Source: Asterella californica (lineage: Eukaryota > Streptophyta > Marchantiopsida > Marchantiales > Aytoniaceae). Taken from it: a stretch of 64,000 nt of DNA. Shown here piece after piece: positions 35,961 through 46,962 of the stretch. A program made the translations under genes and the position numbers. Where the stretch lies: NCBI GenBank assembly GCA_036924285.1, contig JAYKYS010000002.1:5394001-5458000 (forward strand), written 5' to 3'. The notes beneath the pieces are model-generated. The model was not told where the DNA came from. It made no database searches and was given only the letters and a program-made list of their open reading frames with translations. Position 1 is the stretch's first letter. Every line of letters begins with the position of its first letter.

Positions 35961-36821
35961 AGGTGAATAATTATGCGCCGCCATCCACTTTCACAACAGT
36001 AACCTCCTCAAGAATGATAACAGAATTATGTAGCGCAACTACCCCCGCATTTGGAATACGAGAAGGGATAACATCTTCGCCTGGATTCGGTTGACTTACG
36101 AATGATTTACCTCACAACCAAAACTAAATACCCGCGGGTGGTTTCGTAAATACCGTACCCGCAGTCGAGACGAGCCTTGGCCAGAACTATGACGCAGGGG
36201 TTATGAAAACAATCATCATCATTATTAGCTTCTAGAGTGCCAACTTTGACACCGCCTAATAATCTATATCCGGCCTTCTATCTCCAACTTCAAGGTAGTC
36301 ACTTTTGAAAACTGTTCTAGGACCTTGCAACCCCTGCACTAGAAAATCTACCACGACGAATCCTTCGAACCCTTGATGAATATGGACATTTGCGGAGTTA
36401 TCAACATAAACTTTTCCTTGACCTTGCTCGTATACAGCTACGTGTATGCCGTTTCTGCTGTACAGACCTCACTTCTCGAACATGTGCTTTTACGGAACTC
36501 CATTTTAGTCACTCTGCTATGGGCGAAATGGCAGAGTACTGGATCAACACGAAACACTAACTCGTTGTGACCATCGTTAAAGTTTCAACCTCGAGGATAG
36601 ATATTATACACGAATATCTTCTCTTTTCACTACGGTAAAACTAAGAACGAATCTTCTTCTCTCCACCGATAAGCTCCACCTTTTTAATGCCTATCGCTTT
36701 GAATCATTATTGCTTCTGGCTTCGCATGTTCTTTATATGCTCCATCTAAATGTATGTTTCTACAGATTTGTTCGAAAGAGTTGAAGAATTTAAGTTTTCC
36801 TATGTAACTTTAGATGTAAAG
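35961..36821. other. No gene recognised
   Basis: The sequence between the gypsy relic and the start of the ceramide kinase 3' half has only short chance ORFs. One breakpoint of the inferred inversion should lie near its right end. Confidence 0.4.
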
Positions 36822-39026
36822 TGAATTTTCCTGTTGACGCAACAGATGGTTGTTGATTGCTCAGCACTACCCGTAGTCGCGACCCTATCACTGCAGCACT
36901 CCACATACTGCTTGGAGACTCTATGCCTTTGGATATTGCAAAGATTACAGGTTGGAAGAAAAGTCCTGAGTCCATGGATGAGATTCCTCGAGTGCGTTTT
37001 CAGCTTCATTTGCAGGGTATGTCATTCCAGAGTTGCATTTCTAGGCTCCTTTTACGGTTTTTGGATGGAGGTTGTAAAAGCGAGTAGGAGAGGAATGCTG
37101 AACTGAGCCGTTTTATTATATCTTGTAAACAACTTCTCGTTTCGTCTCACTTTTCTCCTTTGAAGATTTCCTTTCTCACATGTACCAATGTGTCCTTTTT
37201 TGCAAGTCGTCTCAAAAGTGGTCACCTCATATAAGGCTCTGGCAGACATCCCTTCTCTGTTGTTAGTTTTTTGTATTTCTGGGTTAGACAGTACTCTCTG
37301 CTTCGCAAGAATCTTTGTTATGATGTGCCTCAAGTTGCTTATGTCACATTGACGAGCTGCTTCACAGTTTGCTACAGAAAGAGAGAAAAGTACCAAAACC
37401 AAACATTCTTTTTGTGAAACTTGTATGACACAGATCATGTCAACATACAGTAAATTGTGGCCCGGCAAGGGGTAACCACATCCAGTGATATGTGGATTGT
37501 GCAGTTTTGGATTCTATGGCGACGTGATGAGAGAAAGTGAAAATGCGCGGTGGCTAGGTCCTGCACGATACGATGTCGCAGGAGTGAAGGTCTTTTTGAA
37601 AAACAAGTATGTGCCTTAAGCGTGTCGAAGCATTTAAGACTATGATGGGGTTCGACACCTACTTCGCAGATGTTGTCTTCCTGATCTATCATGGTCTTTC
37701 TGTTTGCAGAACGTACAAGGCTGAAGTGTCACTCTTGGACATCCCACAGTCCCGTTCTGCCTCAGAGAGGTTGTCATCTCGTAACCTATCTCCTTATAAC
37801 TGAATCTTACCACTCGAACCCCCTGCATGGTCTGTCGTGTCAATGTGGAACTTGTGCCCAAGGAATAGATTGGAATCATCTAGTCGATGACGGTAGTGAA
37901 GAGGAAGACGGAGCTCCTGACGAGTTGCAGTTAACGAAACCAAGATGGAGAAGTGTTCGTGGCTCATTCCATAGCCTAGGGGCGCAGTAATGTCATGCCG
38001 GAACGATAAAGCGCCAGATGGACTAGCAGCGCCTGCCCACCTTGCGGATGGACTCCTTCATCTGATTCTAATACGGAACTGTTCAAGGCCGTCATATCTG
38101 AGGTGCCTTTCATGTAGCTCTCTGTTGAGATTAAGTTGTAGAGTAGTTACGAGGTTTCTATAGAATATCTTCACACGAGTGGTATGTACTTTGTGCCTGT
38201 GTCAAGTATCCGATAATTGTTTCTGTTGACAGATTCTTGAAGAATCCAGATCATGGGTGGGAACTAGAGGTCTCCTTCGCGTGTTACACGTTATCAAAGT
38301 GCCGCTTCATGTTGACTTAATGAGCGATCCGACTATACCGTTTTGTCAGAAGGGTCATGTTGATGCTTCTCTGTGATTCGCTTCATCTCTGTGTTTCAGT
38401 CATTGCGTAGCGTTCCGAATCGACTTGTTTCTGCCAACTGTGGATACCTTACGTCGGTCTCACCGTCTCACCTAATCATGTTCGTTAGTCGAACTCTGAC
38501 TGGAGATCATCTACCTGTAGTAAAAGATCGTAGTATGCAAAGTTAGTGGACCGTGTGATGGGCAACTATTTTGCTCGGTAGGCACTCCAATACTCCATAC
38601 ATGGGTGACAAGGTGACGAATGGATTGATCTAGTAGCCAGACTTGTTTCTTAGTTTCTGCGATTTCATATCTTTCAGGCAGCTTATTGCTCTGACCAGAA
38701 GAGGAGGAGATCCTTTCGGGTTCAACTTTGTTGAGCTGTACAAGGTAAGTAACATTCTGCCATGACCCATCTTGTGGCATCGTTACAGAATACGCATATT
38801 CATCTTGTACGAACCCGACAATTGATAATTAGGTAATTTACTTTCGTATGAATCATATGCTAATTCAGAACTTTCTCTTATGATCCAGACTCCTGTCTTC
38901 ACTTTCACGTCTGTTGGCGAAGAAAGTATATGGAATATCGACGGCGAGCTCTTCCCAGCACACCAATTAACAGCCCAAGTATACAGGGGGTTAGTAAATG
39001 TTTATGTTCGCGGTCCAGAACACTGA
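36822..39026 (+). pseudogene. Ceramide kinase (ACD5/CERK-like), C-terminal half, inverted relative to its N-terminal half
   Basis: The product would phosphorylate ceramide. Exon-like blocks are: ~36,860-37,016 (STTRSRDPITAALHILLGD); 37,486-37,606 (FGFYGDVMRESENARWLGPA, VAGVKVFLKN); 37,710-~38,096 (TYKAEV, then a C-x-C-x2-C block as SCQCGTC, then RGSFHSLGA, VMSCRNDKAPDGL and HLADGLLHLILIRNCSRPSY); 38,678-38,744 (QLIALTRRGGDPFGFNFVEL); and 38,889-39,026 (TPVFTFTSVGEESIWNIDGE, then QVYRGLVNVYVRGPEH and stop). These follow the order of plant ceramide kinases from mid-catalytic domain to C terminus. Two compensating frame changes (near 37,800-37,835 and at ~37,985) disrupt the third block, and the STD-like block before STTRSRDP has a stop. 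The N-terminal half lies next door on the minus strand. Confidence 0.85.
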
Positions 39027-39546
39027 ATAGCGCATTGTTTACCCTGGAAATTCAGTGTTTTAGAGAAGTTACTTGATAAGTTATAGGTATCATTCGAGGT
39101 GCTATCTTCTACAGTTGCAACTGCTTGCCAGTATTTTCCAGTCAATTGTTGTGAGGACGGTATACAAGTTAGTAAATACAAGGTTCGAGGATAACAGCAA
39201 GAATCAAGGATCATACTCGTAGTCTTGCATGGTATTTCCCTGAGCAGAAGGTTCGAAGGGTTATTGATGATACGATGCAGGGAAGAATGCTGGAGGGGTT
39301 AGGTGCAGTGTTTGGATGGTGGACGTTGTGACTTCATAGTTTGCAGATTTCTCCTGTGTCTTTGGTTGCAACGGTCAAGCGAGTATTGTGACGTGCGGAC
39401 TATTGTATATTATTGTAACAAAATCTTGCCTACTTGCCTCAACGTCAGGACCTAGAACCACGAGATCGCTGGTATCAGCTCCTAGGGCCTCTCCTCAGGT
39501 CTCTCTAGTTCCCACTTTTCACTCAATGTTAAGAGCGTCGGTCGGT
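39027..39546. other. Junction region between the two ceramide kinase halves
   Basis: About 520 bases separate the two tail-to-tail halves. It should contain one breakpoint of the inferred inversion. No transposon, inverted repeat or gene is recognisable in it. Confidence 0.4.
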
Positions 39547-40840
39547 TTAGTTGAGGACAAGATTCATGAAAGTCGACAGTGCTCGCAAACTCCCAAGTGA
39601 TGGGATACGACTCGAACCATTACTCTTTCTCTTCGATGTAGATGTTTTAGACATCGATTCTGCGACCCGTTCAGGGTTTGGTGCAGGATTACCTTTATGC
39701 CGATGCATCACAAGTCCATTCAAGACTTCGTTGAATAAACCATCTCCACCCTGATAACGTCCAAGCCACATGTTCTAGAACTTGTAACTCCAGAAATGCA
39801 TGAAAATGATCAACATAACATGCTGCGTGAAGACAAATATATAGCACCGAGGGAGTACTACTTCAGAAACATCTCTAGGCAAAAGAACCTTCGAAGATAT
39901 ACCTACCTATATACCTGCTTTCTTCTAGAAGGACCTTATTCTAACCGTACACCATGACAAAGACATGACCAAGACTTTGACTCTTACAAAGTACACAAAC
40001 TCCTGTGGTTCCCAACTGCTGAGCGTACTACTGTTTAGATTTGGAGTATTCTGCAAGACTGTCATAAAGCTTCTACTGTATGGGTCACCCAACTAACTGT
40101 TCAACAGTACTCACAACACATCTTCTCCAGTTATGAAACTCTCTATTTTCATGTAGACACATGCAATAATGAAAATGGCCTGAGTAAGAGTGCTTACGAC
40201 AACGATGACTCCATAGACTACTTAAGTCCCCTTTGCTTAACTGAGCCATCAAGTCATAAGGATGCTGCGCTCTCTCAGTTAGAATCACCTACAAGGATGT
40301 GATTACAGCATTAAATTAGACTTCGCTTTTTGGAAATTCATCCTGCTTGACAAGAATCAAATCAAGTTCAAACAATGACAGACACTACGACGAAAAGATA
40401 TGATGCTTATTAACCTTTGTATTTACTCGCGCGCGAACGAATAAAGGAGCAACTGTCTCCCATGTTCGCACTCCAACTTCTCTCCCGCCATACGGATTGA
40501 CCAACACCTGCTCAGATAAAACATACTGAGATAATTTCTAAGCACTTGACATACAGCTTCCTGACAGGGTTGCAAGTGGGTACTTCTATTTCAATAAATA
40601 TCTACACCAATTTCAACATGTCAAATGATAAGAGAAGAAGAATCTTTCCAAAAAGCACCAACCAGCAGATTTTTCGGTCGCCAGAGATCCCGATCAAGAA
40701 GCCCTTGTATGCGTTGCACCCAAGACTGACATATGTCGGAATTCTCGTGACAAAATGTATGCACCTTTGGCGACCATTTGCTGAACCGTGATCTATCAAA
40801 GGTGTGCACTGAAAATCGGTACATCTGATGAGCCAAACAG
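39547..40840 (-). pseudogene. Ceramide kinase (ACD5/CERK-like), N-terminal half
   Basis: Minus-strand exons with GT-AG borders: 40,840-40,663 (PH-like: QMYRFSVHTFDRSR, KVHTFCHENSDICQSWV, then RPKNLL); 40,507-40,415 (VLVNPYGGREVG, WETVAPLFVRARVNTK); 40,288-40,198 (VILTERAQHPYDLMAQLSKG, then YGVIVV); 39,750 to ~39,547 (GGDGLFNEVLNGLVMHRHKG, then a Ser-rich linker and stop). The lipid-kinase GGDG nucleotide motif is intact. The third exon is 91 nt where 93 is needed, and a 2-nt loss at the expected SYDGV site shifts frame. The remaining catalytic half is missing here and present inverted at 36,822-39,026. An N-terminal exon may lie further right (42,574-42,786 minus contains VLVDQTAATVILT, weakly like the plant N terminus). 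Confidence 0.85.
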
Positions 40841-41362
40841 CTGTTAGACTAAAAGAACTTCATTATGGAGAAACTTATCGCAGAAAACCTGAAATAGGGC
40901 TAAAACACCATGAGAACCTCATAGTTCATCTTTAGAGAAAACTGCATCCGACTCGGCTTCTCACTCAGTGAAAACTCATGAAACAACTGGCAACTGAGCG
41001 GCCAGAAAGCTTAAGACGAGAGTTGATCCGAAAGAAGACCACACATTCCACTGGATCCAGGACTGCTGACGTCACACAGCTCAGCAACGTAGATTTCGGA
41101 AAGGAGCACTTGTCCTCGACTGCTTTCTAGGTCCCTTTCCCGCCCACAGCACGAGGTTTGAACCTAATCAACTAACCAGGAGTAAGAAAGGTTTAAGACT
41201 TGTAGTGACAAGCAAACTCGTAGCATAAGACAACGATGGAGAAAACAACCGTAGATTTGCATCTGTATGCGCATCGAAGAGAAACATACTAAGAAACGGA
41301 AACCATTATTTGCAAGGAAAACTTACCAGCTCATTCGAATCTGCTAATGCCACGTCAGACAA

Positions 41363-41614
41363 TCACGAACTAAAACTGCGTTCACGTAGCCGAATCCTTT
41401 CAAGTAAAGGTCTTCCTTTATCACTACTTGCCCTGTCCTTCACAAAACTTTGAGGAGGGATCACTATTCGTAGTTTTCCTGGACTCGAGGGATCTTTCGC
41501 ATGATTGTCTTCTTCGGCTTCCTCGGCTTTCAAAGGAATTTTTTCCATAACCGCCTCCAAAACAAAATCCCTAAATTCTCTGTGAGCTTGGTGCGTTGTT
41601 ACTGTATTTCCCAC
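41363..41614 (-). CDS. Unassigned ORF upstream of ceramide kinase half
   Basis: An 83-codon frame (TTHQAHREFRDFVLEAVMEK ... GRPLLERIRLRERSFSS) lies on the same strand as the N-terminal kinase half and could be one of its 5' exons. I could not match it to the kinase family. It begins from a non-ATG codon, so a splice acceptor would be needed. Confidence 0.25.
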   Translation of the reverse strand: MGNTVTTHQAHREFRDFVLEAVMEKIPLKAEEAEEDNHAKDPSSPGKLRIVIPPQSFVKDRASSDKGRPLLERIRLRERSFSS

Positions 41615-41919
41615 AATTGATTTTCCTAGGCCGTGCTATCTCAACTGCAAGTCAAAGATTATCCAGCATAAGCTTTAAGAAAGATATGTTAGCAGCAAGA
41701 AGTTCTTAGTTCATTCCACCAGATTTCACCCAACTGCAGCTGAGTCATTCCTCACTAACTGCATACACAAAACAAAAAGTCAGTTTGAATTAAACTGATG
41801 GAACAAAGGAAAGCAGCCTTGATCCTTTCAAAAACTTGCTGTTGTGTATCAGTAAGTTAATATATTTGGTTTAAGGGAGCTGACTATATGCTGAAACAGT
41901 GACCATACGCTACTAAACG

Positions 41920-42112
41920 TTATCCGGTCATGACGTTGATCTCCGCTCACAAGCGGCGATGTACCTCGTGAACTTAACAACGTGAATGTGTTAGTTGAGC
42001 GTTGAATGTGTTAATTGAGCTAAAGATTTTTCGGTAATGCCGTTGCATCACAAATCTCAGCTCGAAAGCGGCAATGTATCTTATGAACTTAACAAAGTGA
42101 ATGTGTAACTTT
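41920..42112. repeat. Tandem duplication, ~108-bp period
   Basis: tccggtcatgacgttg ... agcggcgatgtacctcgtg / aacttaacaacgtgaatgtg is repeated as ttcggtaatgccgttg ... agcggcaatgtatcttatg / aacttaacaaagtgaatgtg. There is a smaller internal duplication (gtgttagttgagc / gtgttaattgagc). Confidence 0.65.
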
Positions 42113-44650
42113 GAGGTTGATCTCTTCTGACTCCAGTTTTTTCTCTCACATATTCACATCCACCTTTCGGTAGACGGCTATGAAATTTATTAGTTGCAGT
42201 AAGGTGCCGTTTCCCACTCTAGCTTGTAGTCTCCTCAGATTCTATAATAAGCTGTCGTTATGCTCAATATGATGGCCAAAAAAATGGCCAAGAAATCAAA
42301 ACAACTATTTTTAGTTTAAAGGTACCTTCCACATCTAGGTGAGGCGAGTATCAAGCAGAAATGTAGCTAATTCGTTGTATAAGCTCTCTTCAGATGTTCA
42401 ACTAGTTAAGGGAGAGATGGACGCTATCCTGATCAACACTTCTATCTAGTTTAGTTGATGAAGAAACAATAAATCTGTCCTAACGAGTTTCTGAGATTTC
42501 ATGATCAACAGAACAGAGCATCCATACAAAGGCACATCGGATGAGGGGAAGATCCAAGGATGATAAAACAGTTTCAAAGCCGTGGCCATCTGACGCTTAT
42601 CCTGCTCAAGTCCGGCCTTGGAATGAAGGTTGTGAGAATGACTGTAGCAGCCGTTTGGTCTACAAGCACGTCATGGAATGAGAAATCGTATCTACGATCA
42701 TTCCCCATCATATGCAAACCTAAAAAATGCCTCCTAGGGGAAAATGGACTTACAGACTCACGTGAAGAATTCTGATGATAGTCCACTCATGCACCTGAGC
42801 GAAATGACTTTCTACGGTCGGTATACACTAGACTTAATGATGACGCGGTTCTTATGGCTCTCTTGTTCCGTATGCTTTAACAGTGTCCACCTAGAGAGAA
42901 TCTTGTATTCAGACTGCAGCTCATGAGGGTTTGCTTTTCTGTTTCTGTTGAGTCCACCTACTTTCGGTAATTTAGTTGCAGGTCCATATTATATGCATCA
43001 CTGATTCCTCATCTTCGAAGGAACAAGCATTGAAGTCAAAAGGATGTAGTTCTCTTACAGAAAGATGGTGTGACGTGAGAAGTCTGCTCGAGGTATTATG
43101 AGGGCTCAGCCTAGAGAAACTTGCAGTTGAAGAAGCGAAGGCCGTGTAAAAGGTCAGGAGCTTGCTCAACTTCATCTCCAACACCTGCAACGAAGACGAG
43201 TTGGACACCCCGTAAAACCCTTCAGTTGCGGAGAGGTTATGAAACCGTGAAGACTGTATGGAAACTTGAACGGGACACACGCTATACTGCTTCCTTTCAC
43301 AAATGCAGTTTGTTGTCTATGTCCGACAAATCCTTTTCCCGTCACTTGTCATGAGCGGCTGTAGCCTACCCACCCGACGTCCGTACTCGGCCAGGCAGAT
43401 TGATCTCTCGAAGTCCTAACTGTCCTGTTATTATAAGCTTTCGAAGTAACAGCTTTAGATTCGGCCACTTGTCCCCGTTGTTGATGTGGTGTAAAATCTT
43501 ATACCGATTTAACAGCCCTGAAGAAGATGTCCCCAGAGCCTTTTCGCTTCCAACTGGGAGGCTGCAGACTTCACTGGACAGCATAATTTGGAACCAATCA
43601 ACATACAAGAAGGAATCAACAAAACGACGGGACGCGATGATCAGGCGATGAGTGAGACTCACTCATTAGAATTCCGCGTCAGAAGTGGAAGCCGCGACGG
43701 TAGTTTCGTGGTTGGAGAGTCCTCGCTACCAGTAGTGGGATCCTTCCTTCTTGCTTTCGAGCCAAGTTAGAATCGAAGAGGGTGCACCAGCGCGCATAAT
43801 ATGAAACAAAATGATCGGGAAGAAGTCCAAAAGACACGTGTGAGGAACCGATAGTTAAAAGTAGATTCCTCCTGATCATGCGCATTTTAGATCATTCATG
43901 AATAAATTTTTCAGTGCTAAGGCGGGTTATTATTATATGCATTAAGGATTCTTCAAGCGCGTGGATAGCACGTCATATTGGTACGGGACTACGGTCCTAT
44001 ATACTCACTGCACGAACACTGCCTGGCCGTCTATGTCACTATGACCAAACTGCTCAAACTTGCCACGTCCGCGAGCAATCCTCGTCACTTGCTTGCAAAG
44101 TGACGTGCAAGAAGTAGGCCTCAACGGTGGGCCCCGTTTCCACAGTCATTGCTTGGATTGAGTAGAGCCTGTAGAGGAGCGTCAGCCTAAATCCACTGTG
44201 GCCGACACCTCGGCAAAGAACTTTGGGCTGAAGTCCTTCTAAAGGTGCAGGGCAAGGCACTTTGTGTGTTTACGTGTCCGCGGCTTGTATCGACTCTGTT
44301 CCCGAGTACACAAGATGTCAAAATTTGATATTCCGCGTTCTCTTTTCTGAAAACTTTCACGACAATCTTCTCCAGATGGGTCAGAACTGAACGCATTACA
44401 GTATAAAGGTCTGGTTCAGCTCGAGATGAGGGGAAATAGAGTCCGATTCCTCCATCAGCGAGCGAGCATCTAAGATTGTCACTATTGTGGATATCGTAGC
44501 CGGAGCGACTCGTCCCGTGAAGAGGTTTGGAATTTGCAGCCTGGGATTGTATCAGCAGTGTGGGGCTATTAGTGGAGTTGGTGTGAAGTGGAACGCTATC
44601 TATTCTGTAGAAGTCGAGAGACACCGTAGCAGAAGCAGGGGGTTGCAACT
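42113..44650. other. Intergenic, no gene supported
   Basis: Short ORFs on both strands have no recognisable domain. The last few hundred bases should carry the promoter and 5' UTR of the Cys-rich gene at 44,651. The minus ORF at 44,187-44,648 overlaps this and is not credible. Confidence 0.4.
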
Positions 44651-44929
44651 ATGGCAACAACGGGGCCAGCAGAGTTGAACCAACGGAGGGGATTTGTGCA
44701 AGAAGGTCAGTACGCTAATAATGAGATTCCTCCAGGCTACCCTCAGAGCGTACCACCCTCGTCCGCTTATCAGGCAAAACCAGGATTTGAACAACAACCC
44801 TACGTGCCTGGCGAGAAGGTAGACGACTTCGGCAGAAGGAAAGTTAGAGGAGGAAGGCTGGCTGCTTGTTTGATTGCGTGCTGGGCCTGCACTTGGTGCT
44901 GCCATGGCCCTTGTTGTTGCGGCTTATGA
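44651..44929 (+). CDS. Small CYSTM-like cysteine-rich tail protein
   Basis: A single-exon frame of 92 aa. The N-terminal two thirds are hydrophilic and rich in Pro, Gln, Tyr and Gly (GYPQSVPPSSAYQAKPGFEQ). The C terminus is a Cys-rich hydrophobic module (RLAACLIACWACTWCC, then HGPCCCGL and stop) after the basic stretch GRRKVRGG. This architecture matches plant CYSTM proteins, thought to be tail-anchored in membranes and linked to stress tolerance. The start has a good context (A at -3, G at +4) and is the first ATG in frame. The Trp residues in the module and the missing YPP repeats make it an atypical member. Function is inferred from architecture only. Confidence 0.55.
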   Translation: MATTGPAELNQRRGFVQEGQYANNEIPPGYPQSVPPSSAYQAKPGFEQQPYVPGEKVDDFGRRKVRGGRLAACLIACWACTWCCHGPCCCGL

Positions 44930-46096
44930 GTTCTCGTCTTTTTCCCATGGAATTTCTGTCAGGCCCTTGAGCTGTGTGGTTCCTCGAGTCGAGTCTGCAT
45001 TAGTTTTCTGAGGAAGTCAGCCGAGCACCTCGAGGAAAAGAAGAGAGCAGATCATGCGAATGAATATGTTGATGACCTACATAAAAGCTCGATCCCTTCC
45101 AGGACCTGAAAGCTGATAACACACGACAGCAGCATACTTTCACCATCGATATGAGTGGTACAAGTACATGAGCAGAATAGGCATGATGAGCAGGAGTGCG
45201 AAGGATAGAAGACTTCGTGAAGAGATCAAACATTGGGGAATTGACTAGTATAGAATGGATGGAAGGTACATTTGTGTGTGCGGATGCAGTTTCTTGCTGA
45301 GCCCGCAACACGAGTAAATATGTTCAGGGCGCTACGCATTAGCAGGCATGAGTATAGAAGTAAATTCGAGCTTTGTATCCTTAGACTTACTGCACTTACT
45401 GGTGACGGGAGATGCACTTCGGAGCAAGTAGTAGTATTTGAGAACTAAAAACAGTTCCACTGTTCCACATACGAGCATTTTGGATTCAGTTTAGACCATG
45501 AGTGCAGAAATAATTCACGTATGGGATATCTAGAAGTAGGCCCAAGTCATTTATGCGAAGTGCTTCTTTATAGATGGATCTCCGTGACATATGAATCTTT
45601 TACGCTGTATATAAATATCTTCTGTTATGAATTATGCAGACAAATTTATTCAGTGAAGTTAGTCCGGCTCAGTTGTCATTCTCCCGTGATCATTCATCTG
45701 TTATCCGTTTATTCCGCCAGTGGTTCGCTTGCCTTCGGTCCAAACCCCTTCAGTTAATGTTTGGAGACCTCCGGACAGTTAATTTGCCTACTCCCAGTAC
45801 AGGATGAGCTCCAGATGTCCGGTGGTCAGTGTTTAGAAGAGTCTCTCTCTTTACCGATAAACGGGCAAGATAACCATTGAACTGACGAAAGTTTCAGTGA
45901 TGATAGTGGATTCGGTGTATACAGATAGCAATTCCATTAGGAACTGCAGATTCGACAAGTCCTCAACGTTATGTTTACAGTGCACAAATTCTCCCTTTTC
46001 TGGCACACTCAGTGATAACAGATCTTTACTCCAAAAAAGTTTCCCAAGAACATGGAGTGTATTCTCCATCTTTTGTAACAAAATCCATGTATTTCG
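44930..46096. other. Intergenic, no gene seen
   Basis: Sequence after the Cys-rich gene, presumably including its 3' UTR. Short ORFs on both strands are without recognisable content. Confidence 0.4.
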
Positions 46097-46362
46097 TAAC
46101 AATTTAGTTACTCTGGCGAAGCGAAAGTGGGACAGGTAGTGCCGAAGGACCCGCTGCTTTTCCTGCCAAGATTCTTGATTCTTCGGCTCACGGAGGAATT
46201 TTTCGGTGAACCGAGTTTATCTGAACGAAATAACAATTTAGTTACTCTGACGAAGCGAAAGTGGGACAGGTTGTGCCGAAGGACCTCGCTGCTTTTCCTG
46301 CTAAGATTCTTGATTCTTCGGCTCACGGAGGAATTTTTCGGTGAACCGAGTTTATCTGAACG
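46097..46362. repeat. Tandem duplication of a ~133-bp unit
   Basis: Two adjacent, nearly identical units start at taacaatttagttactctg (46,097) and again at 46,231. Both end tttcggtgaaccgagtttat / ctgaacg. Differences are few (ggcgaag/gacgaag, acccgct/acctcgct), so this duplication is much younger than the other tandem pairs in the window. Confidence 0.9.
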
Positions 46363-46720
46363 TGCCGGACTTTGTCGGAAATGGAGAATTTGCGCGATGT
46401 GAACGAGACTTCAGTTTGTATTGGAGTGATAAAGTCACGTATCCGGGATGAGATTTCAAACTCCATATATTCTTCCAAAGGCATTCGAGAAAGGTCATTC
46501 AAACTGCCACCTGCGAATTTGGGGTTGAAGTACAAGCGTCTTACCTAACTTTGTATATAAGTGGAACTCATTCTGGATTGTTTCTGTGATGGGAAATCAT
46601 TATTTTATCATCAATTTTTTTCAATACACTCTAGATAATTACTCAGAGTAGTAGAGAATCCATTGCAAAAAGAAGTCGTAATTCATTTTCGATGGTCTCT
46701 GAATCTTTCAGAAGGTTCGT

Positions 46721-46962
46721 AACTTTGACACCCCTAATATATTTCAACTGCGGTGAGGTTTCATGTGATCATGAGATGATTAGTTTTCTCATATCCAAAC
46801 ACTTAAAGCTCTACCAAGCTAAGTTGAGCTCAAAGCTTGGAAGTCTAGCACCGATCTAACTCAACTCTTGAAAAGTTCAATCGCGTTGATTTTGAAGCTG
46901 AAGCTAGCAATGTTTGAACCTTTAGAAAGCTCTAGAGCTACTATAATAGGGGTGTCAAAGTT
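46721..46962. mobile_element. MITE-like element, 242 bp, with terminal inverted repeats
   Basis: The left end aactttgacacccctaatat (46,721-46,740) is mirrored by ataataggggtgtcaaagtt (46,943-46,962), one mismatch in 20. The interior is non-coding. I see no clear target-site duplication. A related end (taactttgaacccctaataa) lies alone at about 47,283, so the family has at least one more fragment here. Confidence 0.65.

Noticed and set aside
38220..38340. Possible extra ceramide kinase exon (ILEESRSWVGTRGLLRVLHV)
   Set aside because: It does not match the family between the SRPSY and LIALTRRGG blocks, which join directly across the intron.
41090..41190. B-box-like ggttcaaacctc on the minus strand
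   Set aside because: No A box at the right distance and no body similarity to the three SINE copies.
42972..43280. Frames on both strands with a faint transposase look
   Set aside because: Stops are frequent and no catalytic motif can be read.
44187..44648. 153-codon minus-strand ORF just upstream of the CYSTM-like gene
   Set aside because: It overlaps the expected promoter and leader of that gene and has no recognisable motif.
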